From PALSA-894 sp034669145 (lineage in GTDB: Bacteria; Pseudomonadota; Alphaproteobacteria; Rhizobiales; Xanthobacteraceae): 64,000 nt of DNA. Made by a program: the position numbers and the translations under genes. Under the pieces are notes generated by a model. The model worked only from the letters and a program-made list of their open reading frames with translations, had not been told where the DNA came from and did not search any database. The stretch lies in assembly GCA_034669145.1 (NCBI GenBank), contig JAXDNY010000120.1, forward strand, positions 27,247 to 91,246, in the 5' to 3' direction. Positions 51,181 through 59,328 of the stretch are shown here, piece by piece (position 1 is the first letter of the stretch; each line of letters opens with the position of its first letter).

Positions 51181-51214
51181 ATCGCGAGCGACAAAACCGA
51201 CAAAGCCGACAGAC

Positions 51215-52069
51215 CTACTTATCCACCTTCGCGCTGCGCGCCGCGAGCGCGGCGACACGCGCCGTCATCGCGCTGTTCGGATCGCTCAGGGGATCGAGCA
51301 CGGTGAAATGGTTGGCGCCGGGCACCGCCTCGTAGCGCGTCTCGACGCCGCGTTGGCGCCAGTCGTCCGCGACGATGCGGCTCTGGCGCAGGAACTCGGC
51401 CGACTCCGCCCCGCCGACCACCGCGTCGAACACGCGGCCGCGTGGCACCGGCCACCACAGCGGCGACACCGCTGCTGCCCCCGGCTCGTTGAGCTGCAAG
51501 TCCGCGTTCATCGACGTGGCAACGAGCGGCTTGAGGTCGAACACGCCGGAGATCGAATAGCCGGCCGGCACCAGGTCGGCCGGCGCCTTCGGGTCGAGCT
51601 GCTTCCAGTCGGTCGCCACCATGCAGGCCGCGAGATGCCCGCCCGCCGAATGGCCATACACCATCAGGCGCTGGCCGAAGCGCCGCCACAGGAACAGGCA
51701 GGCGGTGCGAATTTCGTTCACGATCTGCGCGATCGTCACCTGCGGGCAGAGGTCGTAGCCCGCGACCGCGACGGCGACGCCGCGCGAGTTGAGGCCGGCC
51801 GACATATGGCTGAAGGTCGCGGCGTCGAGCGAGCGCCAGTAGCCGCCGTGAACGAACAGCGCGAGAGGCGTGTGCCCGGTCGCCTCGGGAAAAAACAGGT
51901 CGACCTTCTGGCGCGGGCTGGTGCCGTAGGCGAGACCGAGTTCGGCGTTCTCTTCCCCCACCATCCGCTCGCGATAGGCGGCGGCGTCGCGCTGCCAGCG
52001 TGCGAAAATCTCGGCGTGCTCCGGCACGCGTGCGCGGTTGTTGTACTCGACCTCGTAGTCAACCGACAT
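51215..52069 (-). CDS. Alpha/beta hydrolase, arylformamidase-like
   Basis: 284 residues. Family features are LALFVHGGYWRSLD near residue 70 (the HGGYW oxyanion motif), the nucleophile elbow YGHSAGGHLAACM near residue 140 and a C-terminal histidine in GANHFTVLDPLSDP. The form matches the kynurenine-formamidase/HSL-like group of serine hydrolases. Cytosolic, no signal. No kynurenine pathway genes are nearby, so the substrate is uncertain. It ends 72 bases upstream of the pyrE start on the same strand, but the palindrome between them suggests separate control. Confidence 0.85.
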   Translation of the reverse strand: MSVDYEVEYNNRARVPEHAEIFARWQRDAAAYRERMVGEENAELGLAYGTSPRQKVDLFFPEATGHTPLALFVHGGYWRSLDAATFSHMSAGLNSRGVAVAVAGYDLCPQVTIAQIVNEIRTACLFLWRRFGQRLMVYGHSAGGHLAACMVATDWKQLDPKAPADLVPAGYSISGVFDLKPLVATSMNADLQLNEPGAAAVSPLWWPVPRGRVFDAVVGGAESAEFLRQSRIVADDWRQRGVETRYEAVPGANHFTVLDPLSDPNSAMTARVAALAARSAKVDK

Positions 52070-52199
52070 TCCGGCTCCTCAGCCCCCTTTTCGAATCGGA
52101 CCTTGGAGGATCGGGACCGGCGCCGCAAGCAATAAGGGCGCGCTGATAACCGCTTTTGTTCGCGGCTCAAACCGCCTAAGAGGACGCCGCGAGACTATC

Positions 52200-53294
52200 A
52201 TGAAAGTCGACGGCAAACACACGCGCACCATCTGGGTCGAGGCCGACGGGAAAACCGTCGGCACGATCGACCAGACTTTGCTGCCGCATCGTTATGCGAC
52301 GATTCGCCTCGACACCGCCGAGGATGCGGCGCGCGCGATCCGAACGATGCAGGTGCGCGGCGCGCCGCTGATCGGCGCGGCGGCCGCCTACGGCATGGCG
52401 CTCGCGGCGCGGCAGAATGCATCCGATGCGGCGCTCGAGCGCGCCTATGCGTTGCTGATTGCCACGCGTCCGACCGCGATCAACCTGAAATGGGCGCTCG
52501 ACGAGATGATGGCGAGCTTGCGCAACCGTTCACGCGACGAGCGCGTCGTGGCGGCGTATCGGCGCGCCGCCGAGATCGCCGACGAAGACGTCGAGATCAA
52601 CGCCGCCATCGGGCGGCACGGATTGAAGCTGATCGAGGGAATCGCTGCGAAAAAACCCGGCGCGCCGGTGAATGTGCTGACCCACTGCAATGCCGGCTGG
52701 CTCGCGACGGTGGACTGGGGCACCGCAACCTCGCCGATTTATCAAGCGCACGACAAGGGCGTCCCGGTCCACGTCTGGGTCGACGAGACGCGCCCGCGCA
52801 ATCAGGGCGCTTCGCTCACCGCCTGGGAGCTCGGCCAGCACGGCGTGCCGCACACCGTGATCCCGGACAATACCGGCGGGCACCTGATGCAGCACGGTGA
52901 AGTCGATATCGCGATCGTCGGCACCGACCGTGTCACCGCGCAGGGCGACGTGGCGAACAAGATCGGCACGTATCTCAAGGCGCTCGCCGCAAAGGACAAC
53001 AACGTGCCGTTCTACGTGGCGCTGCCCTCGCCGACGATCGATTTCACCGTGATGGACGGCGTGACGGAAATTCCGATCGAGCAGCGCAGCGCCGACGAGG
53101 TGACGACGATGACCGGCCGCACCGCCGACGGGCGCATCGAAAGCGTGCGCATCGTTCCGGACGGCTCCAACGTCGCGAACTACGGTTTCGACGTGACGCC
53201 GGCGCGGCTGGTCACTGGACTGATCACCGAGCACGGCGTGATCGCGGCGACGCGCGCGGCGCTGGCGCAGGCGTTTCCGGAGCGCGCCGCGTGA
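52200..53294 (+). CDS. mtnA: S-methyl-5-thioribose-1-phosphate isomerase
   Basis: 364 residues. MtnA hallmarks are RTMQVRGAPLIGAAAAYGMA near residue 50, the active-site cysteine in THCNAGWLATVDWGTA near residue 163, RPRNQGASLTAWEL near residue 200 and the catalytic aspartate in IVGTDRVTAQGDVANKIGTY near residue 242. It isomerises methylthioribose-1-phosphate to methylthioribulose-1-phosphate in methionine salvage. No other mtn gene is adjacent. The start follows a short leader; an upstream GAGGA lies 13 bases before the ATG. Confidence 0.94.
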   Translation: MKVDGKHTRTIWVEADGKTVGTIDQTLLPHRYATIRLDTAEDAARAIRTMQVRGAPLIGAAAAYGMALAARQNASDAALERAYALLIATRPTAINLKWALDEMMASLRNRSRDERVVAAYRRAAEIADEDVEINAAIGRHGLKLIEGIAAKKPGAPVNVLTHCNAGWLATVDWGTATSPIYQAHDKGVPVHVWVDETRPRNQGASLTAWELGQHGVPHTVIPDNTGGHLMQHGEVDIAIVGTDRVTAQGDVANKIGTYLKALAAKDNNVPFYVALPSPTIDFTVMDGVTEIPIEQRSADEVTTMTGRTADGRIESVRIVPDGSNVANYGFDVTPARLVTGLITEHGVIAATRAALAQAFPERAA

Positions 53295-53321
53295 TAGTGT
53301 AGCCGCTCCGCGAGGCAGCCC

Positions 53322-54296
53322 ATGCGTAGTTTGGCTTTGCTTTTCTCCATCGTGTTCAGTCTCGGTGCGGGCGCCGCGCACGCCGAGACCTATCCGTCGC
53401 GCCCGATCACGCTGCTGGTGCCGGCCGCCGCCGGCGGCGGCAACGACACGGTCTCGCGCGTGGTCGCCGAGAAAATGGGAAAACTGCTCGGCCAGCAGAT
53501 CGTGATCGAGAACCGGCCCGGCGCGGGCGGCAGCCTTGCGGCGCGCCAGGTCGCACGCAGCGAACCGGACGGCTACACCATCGGCATCGGCAATCCGGCG
53601 GTGCTGGCGATCGCGCCCGCGATGCTACCGAATGTCGGCTACGATCCGGTGAAGGATTTCGAACCGGTCGGCATGATCGCGGCGAGCCCGCACATCATTC
53701 TGATCAACAACTTCATTCCGGCGAAGACGCTGGCCGAGTTCATCGCGCTCGCCAAAGCCGAGCCCGGCAAATACACCTTCGCGTCCGGCGGCGCCGGCAG
53801 CCCGGCGCATCTCGGACCAGAGCTGCTGGCGAGCATCGCGGGCATCAAGCTCACGCACGTGCCCTACAAGGGAACCGGGCCGGCGATCGCCGACCTGCTC
53901 GGCGGACACGTGAGCATGACCTACTCCAGCCTGCCGCCAACGCTCGGTCTGATCCGCGAAGGCAAGGTGCGCCCCATTGCGATCGCCAGCCCGAAGCGTT
54001 CGGCGCTGCTGCCCGACGTTCCGACCGCGTCGGAGACTCTGCCCGGCTACGAGTCGACCCAACGCTACGGCATCATCGCGCCGGCCCACACGCCGCCCGC
54101 GATCGTCGCGAAGCTCAACGCGGCGCTGCGCGAAGCGCTCGGCACCGACGACGTGAAGTCGCGGGTCGAGGCGGAAGGCGCCGAGACCACACCGAGCTCC
54201 CCGCAGGAATACGCCGCCGACATCGCCACCGAGGCGGCGAAGTGGGGAAAGGTCATCCGGCAGCTCGGCCTGAAGGCGGAAACGAACGGCGGTTGA
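53322..54296 (+). CDS. Bug-family (tripartite tricarboxylate) substrate-binding protein
   Basis: 324 residues with signal peptide MRSLALLFSIVFSLGAGAAH and cleavage near AHAE. Bug motifs: YPSRPITLLVPAAAGGGNDTVSRVVAE, QIVIENRPGAGGSLAARQVARSEPDGYT and LTHVPYKGTGPAIADLLGGHVSMTY. It is a periplasmic receptor for an organic acid, with no permease nearby. It lies 27 bases after mtnA, so it may be co-transcribed. It is related to the Bug protein at 47272 but only at family level. Confidence 0.92.
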   Translation: MRSLALLFSIVFSLGAGAAHAETYPSRPITLLVPAAAGGGNDTVSRVVAEKMGKLLGQQIVIENRPGAGGSLAARQVARSEPDGYTIGIGNPAVLAIAPAMLPNVGYDPVKDFEPVGMIAASPHIILINNFIPAKTLAEFIALAKAEPGKYTFASGGAGSPAHLGPELLASIAGIKLTHVPYKGTGPAIADLLGGHVSMTYSSLPPTLGLIREGKVRPIAIASPKRSALLPDVPTASETLPGYESTQRYGIIAPAHTPPAIVAKLNAALREALGTDDVKSRVEAEGAETTPSSPQEYAADIATEAAKWGKVIRQLGLKAETNGG

Positions 54297-54311
54297 GCTT
54301 TCGAAGCCAAT

Positions 54312-54329
54312 ATGATATCGTGATATCAT
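54312..54329 (+). promoter_or_regulatory. Palindromic operator of the toxin-antitoxin pair
   Basis: ATGATATCGTGATATCAT: 8-bp arms around GT, ending one base before the antitoxin ATG. Autoregulation by the antitoxin-toxin complex is typical at such sites. Confidence 0.65.
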
Positions 54330-54330
54330 C

Positions 54331-54585
54331 ATGGCTCAGCTCGTTGTCCGCAATCTCGAAGAAGATGTCAAAACGCGCCTGCAGAAGCGCGCGAAGAAGC
54401 ACGGCCGCAGCATGGAAGAAGAGGTGCGCGATATCTTGCGCGCGGCGGTGGCGAAGGAGAACCGCCCCACCGAGGGGCTCGGCACTCGCATAGCGAACCG
54501 CTTCAAGGGGATTGGACTCAAGGAAGGTGAGGAAATTCAGGAGTGGCGCGGGTTTCCGATTCGACCCGCTGAGTTCGAGGAATGA
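54331..54585 (+). CDS. FitA/VapB-type ribbon-helix-helix antitoxin
   Basis: 84 residues. MAQLVVRNLEEDVKTRLQKRAKKHGRSMEEEVRDILRAAV is the ribbon-helix-helix DNA-binding fold of FitA-like antitoxins (AQLVVRNL strand, RSMEEEVRDIL helix). The C-terminal tail (KEGEEIQEWRGFPIRPAEFEE) would block the toxin active site. It overlaps the PIN toxin gene by 4 bases and binds the palindrome just upstream of its start. Chromosomal type II module. Confidence 0.9.
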   Translation: MAQLVVRNLEEDVKTRLQKRAKKHGRSMEEEVRDILRAAVAKENRPTEGLGTRIANRFKGIGLKEGEEIQEWRGFPIRPAEFEE

Positions 54586-55001
54586 TCGTTCTCGATACGA
54601 ACGTGATCTCGGCGCTGATGAAGGCCGAGGCCAATCCTTTCATCGTCGACTGGCTGAACCGTTTGCCGCCGCAGTCGGTATGGACGACGACCGTGACGCT
54701 CTTCGAGCTTCAGATCGGCATCGAACGCCTTCGGGTCAGCCGCAGGCGGCACGACCTGGAACAGCATCTCTCCCGTGTCCTGAAAGACGACATTGAGGAG
54801 CGGTTGCTGACATTCGATCGTCCGGCCGCCGAAGAGACAGCCGTACTGGCGGCCCGGAGAGAACGCGTTGGAAGACCCATCGACTTTCGGGATTCGATGA
54901 TTGCTGGCATTGTCATGTCGCGCCGCGCCGAACTTGCAACGCGCAACGTCCGCCACTTCGCCGACCTCGACGTGCCGGTCATTGACCCTTGGACCGCGTA
55001 A
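54582..55001 (+). CDS. FitB/VapC-type PIN-domain toxin
   Basis: 139 residues. PIN acidic residues are D5 in MIVLDTNVISALMK, E42 in TLFELQIGIERL and the pair in GRPIDFRDSMIAGIV near residue 100. TRNVRHFADLDVPVIDPW is the typical C-terminus of FitB/VapC. It is a Mg-dependent RNase that is held inactive by the overlapping antitoxin. The length is normal and no residue is missing, so it should be active. Confidence 0.92.
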   Translation: MIVLDTNVISALMKAEANPFIVDWLNRLPPQSVWTTTVTLFELQIGIERLRVSRRRHDLEQHLSRVLKDDIEERLLTFDRPAAEETAVLAARRERVGRPIDFRDSMIAGIVMSRRAELATRNVRHFADLDVPVIDPWTA

Positions 55002-55004
55002 TTC

Positions 55005-55019
55005 GTACTTGATTTGTTC
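55005..55019 (+). promoter_or_regulatory. SOS-box-like element upstream of mmcB
   Basis: GTAC-N7-GTTC, one base off the alphaproteobacterial LexA box GTTC-N7-GTTC, 24 bases before the mmcB ATG. It fits the known DNA-damage induction of mmcB in Caulobacter. Confidence 0.6.
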
Positions 55020-55042
55020 GCCGGTCGTGGCATCGTCCGGTC

Positions 55043-55528
55043 ATGCCCGCGAACGCACTCGCCTCGCTGCTTCCACCCGACGGCCGCCAGTCGCGGACCG
55101 CGCTCGCGGTCGCGCGCGGCACGATGCGCCTGCTGCATCAGTTCGGCTTCTCGGCGGTCAGTGAACTCGCGCTGCCGTCGGGACGGCGCGCCGATCTCGT
55201 GGCGCTGAACAACGCGAGCGAGATCTGGATCGTGGAGATCAAATCCTCGATCGAGGACTTCCGCGCCGACGGCAAATGGATGGATTACCGCGCCCATTGC
55301 GACCGGCTGTTCTTCGCAACCACGATGGAAGTCCCCTGCGAGATCTTTCCGAAGGACACCGGCCTGATCGTCGCGGACGCGTTCGGCGCGCAGATCGTGT
55401 GCGAGGCGCCGGAACATCGCCTGCACGCCTCGACGCGCAAGAGCATGATGCTGGCCTTCGCACGCTGCGCGGCCATGCGGCTGCAATCGCTCGCCGATCC
55501 GCAAGGGCCGTTCGCAGCGGAGTTCTAG
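55043..55528 (+). CDS. mmcB: MmcB-family DNA repair protein
   Basis: 161 residues. The core ELALPSGRRADLVALNNASEIWIVEIKSSIEDFRADGKW (positions about 41-79) has the D...E-x-K arrangement of restriction-endonuclease-like nucleases, and DYRAHCDRLFFAT follows. MmcB is a mitomycin-C-induced repair factor in alphaproteobacteria. An SOS-box-like sequence lies 24 bases upstream. It is downstream of the toxin gene but probably transcribed from its own promoter. Confidence 0.88.
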   Translation: MPANALASLLPPDGRQSRTALAVARGTMRLLHQFGFSAVSELALPSGRRADLVALNNASEIWIVEIKSSIEDFRADGKWMDYRAHCDRLFFATTMEVPCEIFPKDTGLIVADAFGAQIVCEAPEHRLHASTRKSMMLAFARCAAMRLQSLADPQGPFAAEF

Positions 55529-55550
55529 ACGCTCTCTCCCGGAAGCCGTC

Positions 55551-56402
55551 ATGACCAAGCTTGCATGTCAACTTGCCTCCGCGATCACGATCACACTTGC
55601 GATGTGCCAGAGCGCACACCCCGCCGAACGCGTGCAGCTTGAAAGCGCGCGCTATCAGGTTGGGCCTTTGCAGCGCCGTCTCGCGCTCGAACGCGGCGAG
55701 CCGCTTGTCCGGCCACAGGCCAGCATCGTCGACGCGTTTCTGACGAAGCCGGATGGGGCCGGACCCTTTCCGGCGATTGTTCATCTGCATGGATGCGGCG
55801 GCCTGCCCGATGATGTGAAGCACGGTGCGAACTCCCTGTGGTCCGAGCGTCTGGCCGGCTGGGGTTACGTGGTACTGGTCGTGGATAGTTTCACGGCGCG
55901 CGGCATCAGTCACACGTGTCTCAATCAGTCCGCGCCGCGCGCCGCCGACGCTTATGGAGCGCTCGCGTGGCTGGCGCGCCAGCCTTTCGTGGATGCAAGC
56001 CGCATCGCAGTGATCGGATTTTCCGCCGGAGGCATCGCCGCCCTATCCATTGCGCAGGCGCGCGACTTCGAATTATTCGAGGGTGAAGGCGAGTATGGAT
56101 TCAAGGTCGCGGTCGCGTTCTATCCGTACTGCATGCCGGGCAACATGATGAAGATGCCAACGCTGGTCCTGATCGGCGAGCTCGATGACTGGACACCCGC
56201 CGCCTCATGCCGCCGCATCGAGGAGCGGCGCAGCGAAGGCAATCCAGTCAAGCTGATCGTCTATCCGGGCGCGTATCATTCCTTCGATGTGCCGCGTGCG
56301 GGCAGGCGCTATTTCGGCCACTGGCTCGAATACAACGCGGCCGCCGCGGAAGCGGCAACGGAGGAAGTGAAGCGTTTCCTCGCCGAGCATCTATCGCGAT
56401 AG
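55551..56402 (+). CDS. Exported dienelactone-hydrolase-family protein
   Basis: 283 residues with an N-terminal signal sequence (LACQLASAITITLAMCQSAH). The catalytic set is S in VIGFSAGGIAAL near residue 158, D in IGELDDWTP near residue 210 and H in GAYHSFDVP near residue 245. A serine nucleophile replaces the cysteine of true dienelactone hydrolases. PAIVHLHGCGGLPDD is the oxyanion segment. It is a periplasmic or secreted alpha/beta hydrolase of unknown substrate, 22 bases after mmcB. Confidence 0.85.
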   Translation: MTKLACQLASAITITLAMCQSAHPAERVQLESARYQVGPLQRRLALERGEPLVRPQASIVDAFLTKPDGAGPFPAIVHLHGCGGLPDDVKHGANSLWSERLAGWGYVVLVVDSFTARGISHTCLNQSAPRAADAYGALAWLARQPFVDASRIAVIGFSAGGIAALSIAQARDFELFEGEGEYGFKVAVAFYPYCMPGNMMKMPTLVLIGELDDWTPAASCRRIEERRSEGNPVKLIVYPGAYHSFDVPRAGRRYFGHWLEYNAAAAEAATEEVKRFLAEHLSR

Positions 56403-56479
56403 TGCATTCCCGCTCCGCGGGATGCTTCTTCGCACGACAAAACAATTCGCATAAGGGCGCATCCATGTAACATCGCCCA

Positions 56480-57682
56480 GTGAGCACGGCGCCGCCTCCC
56501 ACGATAGCCGACGAATCCTCAGCCCGCTATTTCGGCTGGCGCGTCGTGTTCGCGTGTTTCCTCATGGCGCTCGCCTGCTGGGGCTTCGGGCTCTACGGGC
56601 ACAGCGTCTATCTCGCCGAGTTGCAGCGCCTGCACGGCTGGCCGCCCTCGCTGATCGCGGGCGCCAGCACCGCGACCTACCTGCTCAACGCCGTGCTGGT
56701 GATCTTCACCCACAACGCGCTCGCGCGTTTCGGCGCCCGGCGTTTCGTGCTGTTCGGCGTGGCATCGCTTGCGGCCGCGATCGTACTGCTCGCGCTCGCG
56801 CGCGAACCCTGGCAGGTCTATGCGGCGTATCTCGCGATGTCGTTCGGCTGGCTGGGGCTGGGCCTCGTCACCATTCCGACGATCATCAGCCAGTGGTTCA
56901 CGCGGCGGCGCGGCCTTGCGATTTCGCTCGCGCTCAACGGCGCGAGCTTCGGCGGCATCGTGGTCGCGCCCGCGCTGGTCGCCCTGATCCATGTGACGGA
57001 TTTCACGAACGCGATGCTGATCGCCGCCGCCGTGATGGTGGCGATCCTGGTGCCGGCCGTTGTGCTGTGGGTGCCGTCGCAGGCCGCGACGCCCGCGCCG
57101 GCCGTATCGGCGGAGCCAACCTGGACGCGGCGCGATGCGCTTCGTTCACTCCCGTTCTGGACCGTGTCGGGTCCGTTCTCACTGGCGCTGCTCGCGCAAG
57201 TCGCGTTCATCGTGCACCAGATCGCCTTCATGGAGCCGATCGTCGGACGCGCGCAGGCGGCCGTCTCGGTATCGGTGATGACGACATTCGCTGTGATCGG
57301 GCGGCTTACGCTCGGCGCCGTGGTCGACCGGCTCGACGCGCGCTGGATCTCGTCCGTCTCGATGTTCAGCCAGGCGATTGTGCTGTTCTGCATGACGCGC
57401 ACCACCGATACGACGCTGCTGCTGATCTGCTGCGCGGCCTACGGCTTTTCGGTCGGCAACATCATCACGCTGCCCGCGCTGATCGTGCAGCGCGAATTCC
57501 CGGCCGCGGCGTTCGGCATGGTGCTCGGGCTGTCCACCGCGATCGGCACCTTCGCGGGCGCGCTCGGCCCCGGGCTGATCGGCCTGATCCGGGCGTCGGC
57601 CGGGAACTACACCACGGCGCTCATGGTCTGCATGGCGCTCAAGCTCGTCGGCGGCGCCTTCGTGCTGGTGCGAAAACGTTAA
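56480..57682 (+). CDS. MFS transporter
   Basis: 400 residues from GTG at 56480. Twelve membrane helices; FGWRVVFACFLMALACWGFGLYGHSVYLAELQ (residues about 18-49) and SFGWLGLGLVTIPTIISQWFTRRRGLAISLALNGASFGG (about 115-153) match the oxalate/formate and monocarboxylate-type MFS group. The short loop FTRRRGLAIS and GRLTLGAVVDRLDARW correspond to the conserved inter-helix MFS motifs. Substrate unknown. The preceding 77 bases carry no clear promoter. Confidence 0.9.
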   Translation: MSTAPPPTIADESSARYFGWRVVFACFLMALACWGFGLYGHSVYLAELQRLHGWPPSLIAGASTATYLLNAVLVIFTHNALARFGARRFVLFGVASLAAAIVLLALAREPWQVYAAYLAMSFGWLGLGLVTIPTIISQWFTRRRGLAISLALNGASFGGIVVAPALVALIHVTDFTNAMLIAAAVMVAILVPAVVLWVPSQAATPAPAVSAEPTWTRRDALRSLPFWTVSGPFSLALLAQVAFIVHQIAFMEPIVGRAQAAVSVSVMTTFAVIGRLTLGAVVDRLDARWISSVSMFSQAIVLFCMTRTTDTTLLLICCAAYGFSVGNIITLPALIVQREFPAAAFGMVLGLSTAIGTFAGALGPGLIGLIRASAGNYTTALMVCMALKLVGGAFVLVRKR

Positions 57683-57797
57683 TCCAATCACAGTGTTTCC
57701 GCAGAATTCCTCACGATTGCGCGGCTTTGATCAAGGTCTCGCCGCAAAGCGGCCGTCAGATCACGACAATCGAATCCCGCGCACGGGGAGTTTTTTC

Positions 57798-58598
57798 ATG
57801 TTTGCTGCCGCGTCTCGACTCGTGCCATTGGCCGGGAAGTTCTGCCGCCAGGTCGTGCCGCCGGTCATCGCCACGTTGATCGCCGCCGGGCTGATCCAGG
57901 CCTATAACCGCACCTTCTCGGGCCACCTGACGCAGCCGCGCCTCGGCGCGCTGCATGCCGAGGAGGGCCCCCCGGCTGCGCCGATCACCACGGTCGGCAT
58001 GACCAGGCCACCGGCACCGCCAACGCCGCCGGTGACCGAGACGATCACGATCTACGAGAACGTGATCGCACCCGAACGGCTGGCGGAAAAGGACACACAC
58101 GAAGAGGCCGGAAAGGATCAGACGATCAGGCTCGCCGCCGAGCCCTCACCGGCGCCTGCGCCGGCTCCCGTCAAGACCGCGAGCCCCCCGCCGCGGGCCG
58201 AACCCAAATTCGAGCCGCGCCCCGAGCCGCATCGCGTTGCGGCGGTCGAGCTGCCGCAGCCTGTTGTGCGGGCGCCTGTACCGGTGATCGTGGCGGCGCC
58301 GCCGCCGGTCGTGGCGGCGCCAAGCGCGCCGGTGGTCGCCATGCCGCCCGCGCAGGAGCGTGTTCAGCCGCAGGTTCCGCCGCCCGTAATCATGGGTGCG
58401 CCGCCGATCGTGACGGTGCCGGATCGCCCGAACGCGCGGCCGGTCGAGGAAGTGCAAGGTCCGCCGCCGCCGCCGCGCGGCGCGATGGGTACGTTCGTCC
58501 ACGTGCTGAAGCCCTCGACCTGGTTCGCGCATGCGCGCGAATTCGGCGAGAAGATCGAACAGGTGGGCAACGAGATTTTGCCGAATATCAGGCAGTAA
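57798..58598 (+). CDS. Proline-rich membrane-anchored protein of unknown function
   Basis: 266 residues from the ATG at 57798, with GGGGAG upstream. A hydrophobic N-terminal segment (FCRQVVPPVIATLIAAGLIQ) could be a membrane anchor. Residues 60-235 are mostly Pro/Ala/Val with repeated PPxVxAxP units, low complexity. The C-terminal 40 residues (KPSTWFAHAREFGEKIEQVG) look helical and ordered. It probably spans the periplasm as a flexible linker, as TonB-like proteins do, but no TonB signature is seen. Function unknown. Confidence 0.7.
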   Translation: MFAAASRLVPLAGKFCRQVVPPVIATLIAAGLIQAYNRTFSGHLTQPRLGALHAEEGPPAAPITTVGMTRPPAPPTPPVTETITIYENVIAPERLAEKDTHEEAGKDQTIRLAAEPSPAPAPAPVKTASPPPRAEPKFEPRPEPHRVAAVELPQPVVRAPVPVIVAAPPPVVAAPSAPVVAMPPAQERVQPQVPPPVIMGAPPIVTVPDRPNARPVEEVQGPPPPPRGAMGTFVHVLKPSTWFAHAREFGEKIEQVGNEILPNIRQ

Positions 58599-58606
58599 TT
58601 ACAGCC

Positions 58607-58709
58607 CTCATCCTGAGGCGCGAGCGCAGCGAGCCTCGAAGGATGGCCGCAGACACCGTGCTTGCCGCCATCCTTCGAGACGGGCGCTTCGCGCCCTCCT
58701 CAGGATGAG
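58607..58709. repeat. Dispersed palindromic repeat, family 1, copy d
   Basis: Outer arms CTCATCCTGAGG / CCTCAGGATGAG and inner TCGAAGGATGGC / GCCATCCTTCGA. It lies between the converging proline-rich protein and regA genes and does not enter either reading frame. Confidence 0.9.
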
Positions 58710-58716
58710 GAAAGAC

Positions 58717-59289
58717 CTATTTCGGCGCGCGCTTCGCCAGGATCCGCTGCAACGTGCGCCGGTGCATGTTCAGCCGCCGCGCGGTCTCCGAGACGTTGCG
58801 GTTGCACAGCTCGTAGACGCGCTGGATGTGCTCCCAGCGCACGCGGTCGGCCGACATCGGATTTTCCGGCGGCTCGGCGGTGCGGCCCTCGATTGCAAGC
58901 AGCGCGTTGACCACGTCGTCGGCATCGGCGGGCTTCGCCAGATAATCGATCGCGCCGAGCTTCACGGCATTCACCGCGGTCGCGATATTGCCGTAGCCGG
59001 TGAGCACCACGCCGTGCGCTTCGGGGCGGCGCTTCTTCAAGGCCGAGATCACGTCGAGCCCGTTGCCGTCGCCGAGCCGCATGTCGACCACCGCGTAGAA
59101 CGGCGGCGACTTCTCAACCTGCAACAGCCCGTCCGCCACCGTCTCGGCGGTCGAAACCGTAAAGCCGCGGCTCTCCATCGCGCGCGCGAGCCGTGTGAGG
59201 AACGACTTGTCGTCCTCCACGATCAGGAGCGTGCGTTCGCCCGGAATCGGCGCCGGCGCGGCGGTTGCGGTGTCGGTCACGGTCATCAT
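58717..59289 (-). CDS. regA: RegA/PrrA/ActR-type redox response regulator
   Basis: 190 residues. The receiver domain has the acidic pair in LLIVEDDKSFLTRL, phospho-acceptor D69 in YAVVDMRLGDGNGLDV, threonine in VVLTGYGNIATAV and lysine in YLAKPADADDV. The C-terminal Fis-like helix-turn-helix (NVSETARRLNMHRRTLQRIL) is the strongly conserved RegA DNA-binding end. It controls redox-responsive genes such as respiration, carbon and nitrogen fixation. The start may be the first or second methionine. It follows regB by 39 bases on the same strand. Confidence 0.94.
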   Translation of the reverse strand: MMTVTDTATAAPAPIPGERTLLIVEDDKSFLTRLARAMESRGFTVSTAETVADGLLQVEKSPPFYAVVDMRLGDGNGLDVISALKKRRPEAHGVVLTGYGNIATAVNAVKLGAIDYLAKPADADDVVNALLAIEGRTAEPPENPMSADRVRWEHIQRVYELCNRNVSETARRLNMHRRTLQRILAKRAPK

Positions 59290-59328
59290 CCGGCCCCTAT
59301 ACCATACGCATAGCTATGCGGCGACGGT

